From positions 44,872-108,871 of the forward strand of contig DLAC01000010.1 of assembly GCA_002493865.1 (NCBI GenBank): a stretch of DNA of 64,000 bases. Direction: 5' to 3'. Positions 16,917 through 24,722 of this stretch are shown here, in pieces. How positions within the stretch are numbered: the stretch's first letter is position 1; the number at the start of each line of letters is the position of its first letter. This stretch comes from Caryophanales bacterium UBA7057 (GTDB lineage: Bacteria > Bacillota_I > Bacilli_A > RF39 > UBA660). The notes beneath the pieces are model-generated. The model was not told the origin of the DNA. It saw only the letters and a program-made list of their open reading frames with translations, and did not search any database. The position numbers were made by a program, and so were the translations under genes.

Positions 16917-17785
16917 TGCGTATCTTTGATTATCAACAAAAACGTGAAATTGAGGTGTCACAGTACAATCAAAGAAGTTTATCTTTTTTATATAAAACAG
17001 CAGTAGGTAGACTTTTTTTAAAAGGAATTACGAGACCTTGGATTTCAAAAATTTATGGAAAGTATAATGATAGTAAATTTTCTAGACGAAAGATTTCTTC
17101 TTTTGTAAAAAAATATGAAATTGAACTTTCTGATTATGAGGAAAAAGAATATCAAAGCTTTAATGATTTCTTTACAAGAAAGATTTTTCCTAACAAGCGA
17201 AAGTTTTCCAAAAAAGGAACAGATTTTATTGCACCTGCTGATAGTAGAATTATGGTTTATCCAGTGAGTGAAAATCTTTTATTTCCAGTTAAGAATAGTA
17301 ATTATAGTGTTGCGTCTATTTTAAATGATCCAATTCTTGCAGAGAAGTATAAGGGTGGTACTTGTATTGTTTTTAGACTTTGTGTAGATGACTACCATCG
17401 GTATTGCTTTTTTGATTCGGGTGTTTTAAGTAGTACTTATTATATTCCTGGAAGGCTTCATACCGTAAGTCCAATTGTTTATGATTTCTATCGTGTATTT
17501 CAAGAAAATAGTAGACAAGTCTCCGTGTTAGAAACAGACCATTTTGGAACGGTTGCACAGGTAGAAGTAGGTGCCTTGATGGTAGGAAAAATAGTAAATC
17601 ATGAGATACAAACATTTCAAAGGGGAGAAGAAAAAGGATATTTTGAATTTGGTGGGAGTACTATCGTTTTATTTTTAGAACCAAATCAAGTAGAAATAGA
17701 CCCTTGTATTTTAGAATATACGAAACAGGGAATCGAAGTAAAAGTTAAACTTGGAACAATTCTTGGTAGGAAGAAGCATAAGTAG
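16916..17785 (+). CDS. psd: Phosphatidylserine decarboxylase
   Basis: Psd converts phosphatidylserine to phosphatidylethanolamine. The self-cleavage motif that creates the pyruvoyl group is present as FGGST near residue 244. The conserved VDDYHRYCF and H-T-V-S-P segments are also seen (about residues 154-185). The 289-residue length is typical. The start codon overlaps the pssA stop (TAATG), an arrangement of obligate partners. Together with cdsA this gives a complete path from phosphatidate to phosphatidylethanolamine. Confidence 0.95.
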   Translation: MRIFDYQQKREIEVSQYNQRSLSFLYKTAVGRLFLKGITRPWISKIYGKYNDSKFSRRKISSFVKKYEIELSDYEEKEYQSFNDFFTRKIFPNKRKFSKKGTDFIAPADSRIMVYPVSENLLFPVKNSNYSVASILNDPILAEKYKGGTCIVFRLCVDDYHRYCFFDSGVLSSTYYIPGRLHTVSPIVYDFYRVFQENSRQVSVLETDHFGTVAQVEVGALMVGKIVNHEIQTFQRGEEKGYFEFGGSTIVLFLEPNQVEIDPCILEYTKQGIEVKVKLGTILGRKKHK

Positions 17786-17806
17786 TTACAGGTATCGTTT
17801 GCTTGA

Positions 17807-17835
17807 TTGTAAAAAGGATTTTTTCGTGATATACT
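17807..17835 (+). promoter_or_regulatory. Promoter of the zinc-ribbon membrane protein gene
   Basis: TTGTAA (17807-17812) and an extended -10 TGA-TATACT (17830-17835) are separated by 17 bases. Confidence 0.7.
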
Positions 17836-17860
17836 GAAATAAAATTAAGGGTGAATGTGT

Positions 17861-18763
17861 ATGAAATGTAAGAAGTGCAAGATGGAAATTGATGATCAAT
17901 CTATTTTTTGTTCTTATTGTGGAGAACGAGTGAAGTCAGAAGATTCTTATCTAGATCCATTCGAAAAATATAGAATTCCAGATTCTCATGAGACACAGTA
18001 TTCCTATCAGCAGTCCTATAGTCAGGGAGAAAGCAGTAAAAAAACAGAGGATTTACAAATCGTTAAGACTTCTAGTATTTTGCCTTTACAGTCTTATACA
18101 GTGGTAGGAATCATTTTATCCATTCTTTCGATTGTTGTTTGCTTTCTTCATGCTGGATTTGGATTTACTTTTCTAGTACTTGCTTTTTTCTTTATTATTC
18201 GGGGATTTCGTTATGTAGAAAAGAAAAAGCGGATTGCATCTATTATAACACTTATTGTTTCTACCCTTGCAGTCTTTATCATATCGATTGTTCTTTGGAT
18301 TTTTTCATTGACAATTACTTTAGCAAATGGAATGGAATATACAGTGAAAGAGTACTTATTTAGTTCATTTTTTAATTCCTATTATTCGGATCGCGTCTAT
18401 GGAATGTGGATAGATGAATCTGGGGAGGTACTTGATTTAACAGGGGGCTTTTATTATACATTCTACGATTCTAATGGAGATACTTTATATGAAGGAGCTT
18501 ATTCTAAAATCAATGGTTACCGAGTAGGAGTCGACGATTATGTTTATTCAGATCGAGATTTTTATTTCTTTGAGTTTATGGAAGAAAGGAAAGAGTTAAC
18601 AGAAGATGATCCTTTGGTTTTATGTTTAGATAAAAAAGACTTTACGAGAATGGTTTTATATTTTCCTAAAAGAAACTTTTCTGTAGAAACTAAAAAAATA
18701 GATGCTCTTCCATATAAAAATGAAAAGAAACATGAGGAAATGGATCCGGGAATGATCGGATAA
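17861..18763 (+). CDS. Zinc-ribbon membrane protein of unknown function
   Basis: The protein of about 300 residues starts with a zinc ribbon (CKKCKM...FCSYCGE, residues 2-24). A polar linker follows, then three hydrophobic helices (about residues 80-155) and a C-terminal domain of about 140 residues, probably outside the cytoplasm. Such zinc-ribbon plus transmembrane proteins are common in Bacillota and mostly uncharacterised. An ATG at 17855 is in frame, but the AAGGGTGA site is properly spaced only for the ATG at 17861. It has its own promoter. It precedes a second Cys-containing unknown gene and then the type VII island, but a link is not shown. Confidence 0.65.
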   Translation: MKCKKCKMEIDDQSIFCSYCGERVKSEDSYLDPFEKYRIPDSHETQYSYQQSYSQGESSKKTEDLQIVKTSSILPLQSYTVVGIILSILSIVVCFLHAGFGFTFLVLAFFFIIRGFRYVEKKKRIASIITLIVSTLAVFIISIVLWIFSLTITLANGMEYTVKEYLFSSFFNSYYSDRVYGMWIDESGEVLDLTGGFYYTFYDSNGDTLYEGAYSKINGYRVGVDDYVYSDRDFYFFEFMEERKELTEDDPLVLCLDKKDFTRMVLYFPKRNFSVETKKIDALPYKNEKKHEEMDPGMIG

Positions 18764-18790
18764 ATAAAAAACAGGGGATGAGGATTCTAC

Positions 18791-19729
18791 ATGAAATACT
18801 GGTGGCTTGAAAAATATCAAAATTTAGAGATGAAGATGTTACCATCTTTGTTTTTGGATGTTCAATATTTTTTAGTAGTACCAAAAAACTATGTAGAAGT
18901 TTATCAGAAATTAAAGGATGTTGATATTGAATTATTGACAGAAGCAGAACTTTGCATTTTACTATATTGGATTTCCGTTACCAAGACAGTAAAAAATAAT
19001 TTGTTAGGTAAAATCATCGAAAGACTTTTGTTAGTACCAGATACTTCCTTGCCAATTAGTGATTATAGCCTGTTAGAAGTGATTGAGGAAATTCGTAGTT
19101 TAAAAAACAGAAGGGCTATGATTGGCCAAATGGGTTGTAATAATATTGCAGCCTGTGATTCTTGTTTAAATGTTTTTTATGTGGATCAAATTAAAGCAAC
19201 TAACTCGAAAGGTCAGTGTCTTTGCCCTTTCTGCCTCAAAAACAGATTATACTTTGATAACGAATATATTCCTATGAATTATAGTTTTCTTTTTCATAGT
19301 AGACTTTTTTATAGTACTTCTAATCTAGGATGCAATTACCAAAAATTAAAGAAATTACTAAAAAAGAACGTAAAAATTTTAGACGATGATTCTACTATAA
19401 ATTTAAAAGAATTCATACTAGATTTAGAATTTAGTCAATATTTGAAAGGCCTGCAAATGAAAAAAATTACTGCCTTGGATGAATCTAAAATAATCAAAGG
19501 ATTTTATGATTACTTTTTAAAAATAGAAGAATGTGGAAGTTATGAGGCAACACTTATTCTTCCTTGGAAAAATGATTGTAATTTATTTCAAATCTCTTAT
19601 TTACTGATTCTTTCTTGTGCCTTTGTTTTAGAAAATTTCTTTTATTTAAAAGAAATTCACTTAGTAATAGAAAACAGGGAACTAAGGACTCAGTTAAAAA
19701 AAGTATTAAAAACTTGTATAGAAAAGTAA
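18791..19729 (+). CDS. Protein with a central CxxC zinc-binding segment, unknown function
   Basis: The 312-residue, mainly helical protein has a likely zinc finger at about residues 117-150: AACDSC and, 26 residues later, LCPFC. The rest has no recognised motif. There is no signal peptide. It lies 27 bases after the zinc-ribbon membrane protein, so the two are probably co-transcribed, and just upstream of the type VII secretion island. I cannot name a function. Confidence 0.6.
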   Translation: MKYWWLEKYQNLEMKMLPSLFLDVQYFLVVPKNYVEVYQKLKDVDIELLTEAELCILLYWISVTKTVKNNLLGKIIERLLLVPDTSLPISDYSLLEVIEEIRSLKNRRAMIGQMGCNNIAACDSCLNVFYVDQIKATNSKGQCLCPFCLKNRLYFDNEYIPMNYSFLFHSRLFYSTSNLGCNYQKLKKLLKKNVKILDDDSTINLKEFILDLEFSQYLKGLQMKKITALDESKIIKGFYDYFLKIEECGSYEATLILPWKNDCNLFQISYLLILSCAFVLENFFYLKEIHLVIENRELRTQLKKVLKTCIEK

Positions 19730-19830
19730 ACAAGAATAAATCACTTGACATGTTTATGTAAAATAATTTTGTATATTTTTTAATTTTATGATATTCTTTA
19801 ACTATATAAATAATATTAGGAGGGTATGGA

Positions 19831-21114
19831 ATGGATCAGAAGTTATTAGACATAGAAGGGCTAGTATCTGGTAGTTCTAGTATTAATCAAGAATCATCAA
19901 ATTTAACTGAAGTTTGTGCTTCTTTGTATTCACTTGTTACAAGTTTAAGAGAAAATGAAGATTTTAAAACGATGATTGCCAGTTCTGAGTACTTTGGTTC
20001 TATTGATATATTGAATCAACAAGTTCCAAGATATGCAGAGGCATTATTAGAATTTTCAAAGTTTTTATCGAATTATGTATTAGAAAATTATTCAGATACA
20101 GATGCAGAAATGAAAGCAAAAGTCGAAGCAAATTTAGCAGAAGCAATTGCGAAACTTGGAGAAACTGAGGAGACTGTTGGAACCGGCGTAGACTATAGCA
20201 AAATTTCTACTACCGCAGCAGGAGCCTTATCCGGAGACTTTATTGATAGCTCAAAAATTCAAAAGTCAACGTTTGAGGATGGAGAGTTAGAATTTATTAC
20301 TCGTCCAGATGGAAGTGTTCAGATTGTTAAGAATGGGTCAGTGTTAGGATACACGACACAAGATGGAATTGGAAATGCACAGACAACGACGAGTGCAACG
20401 ACAGGTAAAGAAACAGAAGAATTGCATACTTCTATATCGTCAGGGGAAATTGCTGGTACTGTTGCATCTATGGCAACAGTAGGTACAGGAGCTGTAGCAG
20501 GTAGTACTACTACTGGTGATGCTACTGCTTCTGCTGATATGATTGCCTCTGCGGATGCTACCATTCCTACAGATACTACCGCGATAGATCCAGGATTCAG
20601 TGGTACTACTGCTATGACTGCTCAAAATCCTACTCCCGGTACAAGGCTAATGGATGTACCAGACGTAAACAGTGAGTTTAAAGCATATATGGATTATAGA
20701 ACTATTACTTCCAAAGATTCTAAACAATATGCAATGCAACATAGTGAAAATTGTTTTACAGATGAGTCTGGATTCCGAAAGATTCGTGATGAGAATGGTG
20801 AGGAATATTATATGGGTGCCTTGGGTAGTTATTATACCGAAGGTGAAGTTGGAAAAAAGTATCAAATTACACTTGATACTGGTGAAACATTTAAGTTTGT
20901 TGCTGGAGATCAAAAAGCAGATATTCATACCAATTCTACCAATCAATATCGTGATACGGGAACAACAACCAATGTGGTTGAGTTTATTGTAGATGATAAT
21001 CAAATCCCGTCAGATTGTAAAAGGGCTGGTAGTATGAGTGGAGCCTATGGTGGGCAATTTGGAGGAAACGTTGTTAAAATTGAAATGCTAGACGATGGAA
21101 AACCTATTATGTAG
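19831..21114 (+). CDS. Putative type VII secretion substrate with shared N-terminal module and an uncharacterised C-terminal domain
   Basis: Residues 1-105 form a helical module (LRENEDFKTM, YFGSID, FLSNYVLENYSDTD) also found in the genes at 21591, 23185, 31512 and 32029. A second shared block at about 120-185 contains DYSKIST.AAGALSG, GELEFITRPDGSVQIV and GYTTQDGIGN. A Thr/Ala-rich linker (about 190-270) leads to a C-terminal domain of about 150 residues with ALGSYYT, GDQKADIHTNST and VVEFIVDD. I recall this pattern from uncharacterised Firmicutes cell-wall-associated proteins but cannot name it. There is no Sec signal. Adjacent WXG100 genes and EssC suggest type VII export. The start follows AGGAGGG. 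Confidence 0.7.
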   Translation: MDQKLLDIEGLVSGSSSINQESSNLTEVCASLYSLVTSLRENEDFKTMIASSEYFGSIDILNQQVPRYAEALLEFSKFLSNYVLENYSDTDAEMKAKVEANLAEAIAKLGETEETVGTGVDYSKISTTAAGALSGDFIDSSKIQKSTFEDGELEFITRPDGSVQIVKNGSVLGYTTQDGIGNAQTTTSATTGKETEELHTSISSGEIAGTVASMATVGTGAVAGSTTTGDATASADMIASADATIPTDTTAIDPGFSGTTAMTAQNPTPGTRLMDVPDVNSEFKAYMDYRTITSKDSKQYAMQHSENCFTDESGFRKIRDENGEEYYMGALGSYYTEGEVGKKYQITLDTGETFKFVAGDQKADIHTNSTNQYRDTGTTTNVVEFIVDDNQIPSDCKRAGSMSGAYGGQFGGNVVKIEMLDDGKPIM

Positions 21115-21170
21115 GAACTTTCTATATATATATTATTTTTAGATTATAAAGGATAAGGAGCGTGAACGAT

Positions 21171-21482
21171 ATGCCAAATGGTTCAAATGATTTTAGTTTA
21201 AATTATGAAAATATTAGTGAAGTAATTACTCAAGTTACTCAAGGAAAGGACAAAATTGCTGAGATTGTAGATAAGCTTAGTGGGATTGTTGCTAATTTGG
21301 AAACTGCATGGGAAGGTACTGATGAGGCCTCATATGTAGAGAAAATAAATAGCTATAAACCTCATATTTTAAAATTGCAAAAAGCCTATGAAGATGCAGC
21401 GATTGCACTACAGAATATGAGCAATCAATATCAAGAAAAGCAGGCGGAAAATACATTAAAGGTTCAGAGTGAGTTGTATTAA
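21171..21482 (+). CDS. WXG100-family protein
   Basis: The protein of about 103 residues is predicted to be a helical hairpin with the WXG turn as WEG in AWEGTDEASYV (about residue 45). WXG100 (ESAT-6-like) proteins are exported as dimers by type VII systems, alone or as partners of larger substrates. A GTG at 21162 is in frame, but it sits one base after AAGGAG; the ATG at 21171 has correct spacing. It lies between two long module-bearing proteins, which fits a partner role. A terminator follows. Confidence 0.85.
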   Translation: MPNGSNDFSLNYENISEVITQVTQGKDKIAEIVDKLSGIVANLETAWEGTDEASYVEKINSYKPHILKLQKAYEDAAIALQNMSNQYQEKQAENTLKVQSELY

Positions 21483-21503
21483 GACGAATCTGTACTAAAA
21501 TTT

Positions 21504-21534
21504 AGTTGATTGTTGCTTTACAGTCGACTTTTTC
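21504..21534 (+). terminator. Probable Rho-independent terminator
   Basis: AGTTGA and TCGACT form a six-pair stem with one G-T pair around an imperfect inner stem, followed by TTTTT. Confidence 0.55.
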
Positions 21535-21590
21535 GTTTTATAAGAATTATGTTATTTTGACAGATAAAAGTCATATTAGGAGGTTACGAA

Positions 21591-22841
21591 ATGAATGAAA
21601 AAAAGTTAAGTATAGAAGAACTTGTATCTAGTAGTTCTAGTATTAATCAAGAATCATCCAATTTAACAGAGGTTTGTTCTTCTTTGTATTCACTTGCTAT
21701 GAGTCTAAGAGAAAATGAAGATTTTAAAACGATGATTGCAAGTTCTCAATATTTTGGTTCGATTGATAGTCTCAATCGGGAAGTTCCAAGATATTCGGAA
21801 GCATTATTGCAGTTTTCAAGATTTTTATCTAATTATGTATTAGAAAATTATTCAGATACAGATGAAGAAATGAAAGCAAAGGTCGAGGCCAATTTAGAAG
21901 AAGCTATTTCTAAACTAGGAGAATATGGAATCGACTACAGTAAAATTTCTACTTCTGCTGCCGGTGCTTTATCAGGAAACTTTGTTGATAGTTCAAAAAT
22001 TCGAAAGTCAACGTTTGAAGAGGGAGAACTGGAATTTATTACTCGCCCAGATGGAAGTGTTCAGATTGTTAAGGATGGAACTGTGTTAGGATATACGACA
22101 CAAGATGGAATCGGGAATGCACAATCAACGATGGGTGCAAATACAGCTACAGGAACAGAAGAAGTACATACATCTATGTCAAAGGAAGAAATCGCAGGTA
22201 CTGCTATGGCAGCAGCTACAAGTGCAGGAATTGCAGCTAGTGGTACTACTTCAGTAGGTGAAACAACAGTTACAGAAGAAGTTCCTGAAACATCAGCTCC
22301 AACTTTATCTACAGGTCAAGTTCCTTCTGGCCTTTCTTCTGGATATTTTGGAGAGGTTCATACAAAAGGTCAAGCGAGTGCTAATATTAAAGAATCTTCT
22401 GGAAATATAACAACAGGGAATCAATCCTATACAATCGTTCCAGACAGTGAATATACAAAGGCACCAGGTACAATTTCAGAAAGTGATTATCATTTATTAA
22501 TTGCACAAGTTGCTGGAGAAGCTGGAGCTTCGGTAGAACCTAAAAATTATAAAGATGATATGTTAGGAGTAACAACGACTGTATTAAATCGTCTTGAAAC
22601 AGAAGGAAAATATGGAGATTCTGTAAGAGAAGTTCTTGAAGGTGGATATTTCCCATTTGGAGAAACGTATAGGGCATATGAGCCGGGAGGTAAATACTAT
22701 AATACTGACTGGGGACAAGATAAATTAAGACAAGCAACGGAGGTTGTTAATGATGCCTTAGGTGGGGCAAGAAATCTAGAAAGTAATGTATATTATTATT
22801 CTGGAAACGGTGAGTATAATAGATTCTCAGATGTATTATAA
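21591..22841 (+). CDS. Putative type VII substrate with C-terminal SleB-type cell-wall hydrolase domain
   Basis: The first 185 residues are nearly the same as those of the protein at 19831 (helical module, then DYSKISTSAAGALSG and GELEFITRPDG). A Thr/Ala/Ser-rich linker follows. The C-terminal 120 residues (about 297-416) match the Hydrolase_2/SleB fold: LLIAQVAGEAGA with the catalytic-type Glu, GVTTTVLNRLE, FPFGE, and a final DALGG..NLESNVYYYSG. SleB enzymes are lytic transglycosylases acting on cortex or cell-wall peptidoglycan. There is no Sec signal peptide, so export through EssC is the likely route. It could open the wall for the secretion machine or act on rivals. No immunity gene is visible nearby. 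Confidence 0.78.
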   Translation: MNEKKLSIEELVSSSSSINQESSNLTEVCSSLYSLAMSLRENEDFKTMIASSQYFGSIDSLNREVPRYSEALLQFSRFLSNYVLENYSDTDEEMKAKVEANLEEAISKLGEYGIDYSKISTSAAGALSGNFVDSSKIRKSTFEEGELEFITRPDGSVQIVKDGTVLGYTTQDGIGNAQSTMGANTATGTEEVHTSMSKEEIAGTAMAAATSAGIAASGTTSVGETTVTEEVPETSAPTLSTGQVPSGLSSGYFGEVHTKGQASANIKESSGNITTGNQSYTIVPDSEYTKAPGTISESDYHLLIAQVAGEAGASVEPKNYKDDMLGVTTTVLNRLETEGKYGDSVREVLEGGYFPFGETYRAYEPGGKYYNTDWGQDKLRQATEVVNDALGGARNLESNVYYYSGNGEYNRFSDVL

Positions 22842-22864
22842 AATGAAAATAGGAGTGTAGAATA

Positions 22865-23170
22865 ATGGATTATAGTTTTTTACCAGAAGAGATGGAAAAT
22901 GCATGTGTAGAGATTGAAAATGGGGTAGAAGAAATTCGTTTGCAATTAGAAAAAATTGTGAATGTAGCAAACACGATTAGCGATTCTCCGAATGATTGGA
23001 AAGGTAAAGATGCAACTAAATATATTGAAAATATGTTAACTTTTGAAGGCGATATGTTAGATTTAAACAGTGCTTATTTATCAGCTGTCAATACTTTGAG
23101 AGGGACAGCGGAAGTTGCGAATAATCGAGCAATTGAAACTACAAATCAAGTCAATCGAGAATTGTTTTAA
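22865..23170 (+). CDS. WXG100-family protein
   Basis: The 101-residue helical-hairpin protein has the WXG motif as WKG in DWKGKDATKYI (about residue 43). It begins MDYSF, the same as the minus-strand WXG100 protein at 32397. It lies 23 bases after the SleB-domain gene and 14 before another module-bearing gene, in one operon. It probably serves as the export partner of one of them. Confidence 0.85.
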   Translation: MDYSFLPEEMENACVEIENGVEEIRLQLEKIVNVANTISDSPNDWKGKDATKYIENMLTFEGDMLDLNSAYLSAVNTLRGTAEVANNRAIETTNQVNRELF

Positions 23171-23184
23171 GGAGAATAGAGAAA

Positions 23185-24522
23185 ATGGATGGAGAAAAAA
23201 TAAAATTAAGTGAAGCGGAAATCTTAGCACATAGTGAGACCTTAAATACAGCTGCTCAAAATATCAATGATACATGTAAAAAACTCTACAGTATCATTAC
23301 AAATTTGCAAGAAAGTGAAGCATTTAAGTCTAAAGAAGCCGCTATGAATTATTATCTGCGCATTCAAGAAATAAATGCTGTCGTACCAAAGTTTATAGAG
23401 GGAATATTAAAGTTTTCTCAATTCTTATCTGGCTATTTATTAGAAAATTATAGAGAAACAGACGAAATGGCTAAGCAAATTCAGGAGTCATTTGACGAGT
23501 CTGTCAATCAATTAGCTGCCATTGGACTGATTGGGGGAGTAGTTAATATAGGAAAAATTTCTTCTACTGCACAAGGCGCTTTAAATGGAAATTTTATTAG
23601 TAGTGATCAAATATATAAAGAGGCATTTGAGGATACTGGTAACTTGGAATTTGTGACTCGTGATGATGGTGCGATTATGATTACTAGAGATGGGGTTCCA
23701 ATTGGATTTACCACAAAGGATGGTATTTCTAATCCTATGTCATCAAAAGTATCTAAACCATCTGGGATGGGAAATGATCCAAGATATCAACAATTGAGCC
23801 CATCTGGAATGGGAGATGACCCAAGATATAAAAATATAAGACCAGAAACTCCATTAACAGAGGGAATGGGAAATAATGAGGCAATTATTAAAGCACGTGA
23901 AAATGGTCGTTTACCAAATCCAACAGATAAGAATGGAATCGGTGATGACTCAAAACACGAAGATGCCTACTCTAATCAATATCCATCTGCCATGAAAGGC
24001 GATCCAAGATATATTGGGGACGACTCAAGGCATGAAGATACGTATTCTAGTCAATCATCTTTAGGGCCCGTTCAAAAAAATTCATCTACGCTTGATCAAG
24101 GCTTTAATTTTTCAACTACCAATTCTAGTGGAAAATCAAATTCAACAAATGCACAATCTCCATCAATTTTCAAAAGTGGTGTAGAGGCACAAAAAAATTC
24201 GTCTTCCCTTGATCAAGGATTTATTGTTTCAACCACCAGTTCTAATGAAAAAACAAGTTTAGCAAGTCTACATTCATCATCAGGATTAGAAAGTTTGAGT
24301 TCATCTAAAACGGGACAAGCTCAAACGACTTCATCTGCCCCTTTACGAGAAGTTACTATCCCATCATTAAATGCTAATGAAAAGGCGGATTTAGCTAATG
24401 TACATTTTTCAACAGGAGCAGAAATTTTGAATTCTTTAGATTCGGGGCAGACTCAAACTAATTCTCCTACGATTGGGATTGCTTCTTCAGGAATAAATAC
24501 GAATGATGGAGTAGATTCCTAA
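23185..24522 (+). CDS. Putative type VII substrate with a Ser/Thr/Gln-rich repeat tail
   Basis: Residues 1-115 carry the shared helical module in a divergent form (ESEAFKSKEAA, FLSGYLLENYRETDE). The second shared block follows at about 125-185 (KISSTAQGALNG, LEFVTRDDGAIMITRDG). The remaining 250 residues are low complexity. They hold several GMG[ND]DPRY-like units at about 192-285, two units of the form KNSS.LDQGF..STT, and related GLES/GAEI..L.SGQ.QT units. No catalytic domain is visible. It may be a structural or wall-spanning secreted protein. It ends the first island transcript, ahead of the terminator at 24612. Confidence 0.65.
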   Translation: MDGEKIKLSEAEILAHSETLNTAAQNINDTCKKLYSIITNLQESEAFKSKEAAMNYYLRIQEINAVVPKFIEGILKFSQFLSGYLLENYRETDEMAKQIQESFDESVNQLAAIGLIGGVVNIGKISSTAQGALNGNFISSDQIYKEAFEDTGNLEFVTRDDGAIMITRDGVPIGFTTKDGISNPMSSKVSKPSGMGNDPRYQQLSPSGMGDDPRYKNIRPETPLTEGMGNNEAIIKARENGRLPNPTDKNGIGDDSKHEDAYSNQYPSAMKGDPRYIGDDSRHEDTYSSQSSLGPVQKNSSTLDQGFNFSTTNSSGKSNSTNAQSPSIFKSGVEAQKNSSSLDQGFIVSTTSSNEKTSLASLHSSSGLESLSSSKTGQAQTTSSAPLREVTIPSLNANEKADLANVHFSTGAEILNSLDSGQTQTNSPTIGIASSGINTNDGVDS

Positions 24523-24611
24523 AGTTAAGAATAGTTGAACTTATATTTTGCTTTTAGGTTTATGCTTTTTTGAATAGTTTTTTCTGTCATATGACTTAAT
24601 TTTATTGTATT

Positions 24612-24643
24612 AAAAGTAACACAAATAATGTTACTTTTTGTTT
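24612..24643 (+). terminator. Rho-independent terminator
   Basis: AAAAGTAAC (24612-24620) and GTTACTTTT (24630-24638) form a perfect nine-pair stem with a T-rich end. Confidence 0.8.
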
Positions 24644-24664
24644 GCTAAATTCTTTAAAAACTTA

Positions 24665-24692
24665 TTGGAAAATTCTTTACTTATGATATAAT
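24665..24692 (+). promoter_or_regulatory. Promoter of the essC operon
   Basis: TTGGAA (24665-24670) and an extended -10 TGA-TATAAT (24687-24692) are separated by 16 bases, upstream of essC. Confidence 0.75.
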
Positions 24693-24722
24693 AATTATAT
24701 ATATAATAATGGGAGTTGGACT

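Noticed and set aside
19745..19777. A promoter with TTGACA (19745-19750) and TATATT (19772-19777) before the first type VII gene
   Set aside because: The spacing of 21 bases is too long for a normal SigA promoter. The -35 match is perfect, so activation by a regulator cannot be excluded, but I do not list it as a feature.
20319..20625. Open frames on the minus strand inside the Thr/Ala-rich linker of the first type VII substrate
   Set aside because: They are antisense to a low-complexity coding region, lack ribosome binding sites, and show no plausible protein features.
21557..21562. TTGACA upstream of the SleB-domain gene as a promoter -35
   Set aside because: The -10 position would fall on the ribosome binding site and shows no TATAAT-like sequence.
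23755..24100. CRISPR or other DNA repeat array
   Set aside because: The repeats are at protein level in a coding frame and vary in DNA sequence and spacing; no regular spacer structure is present.
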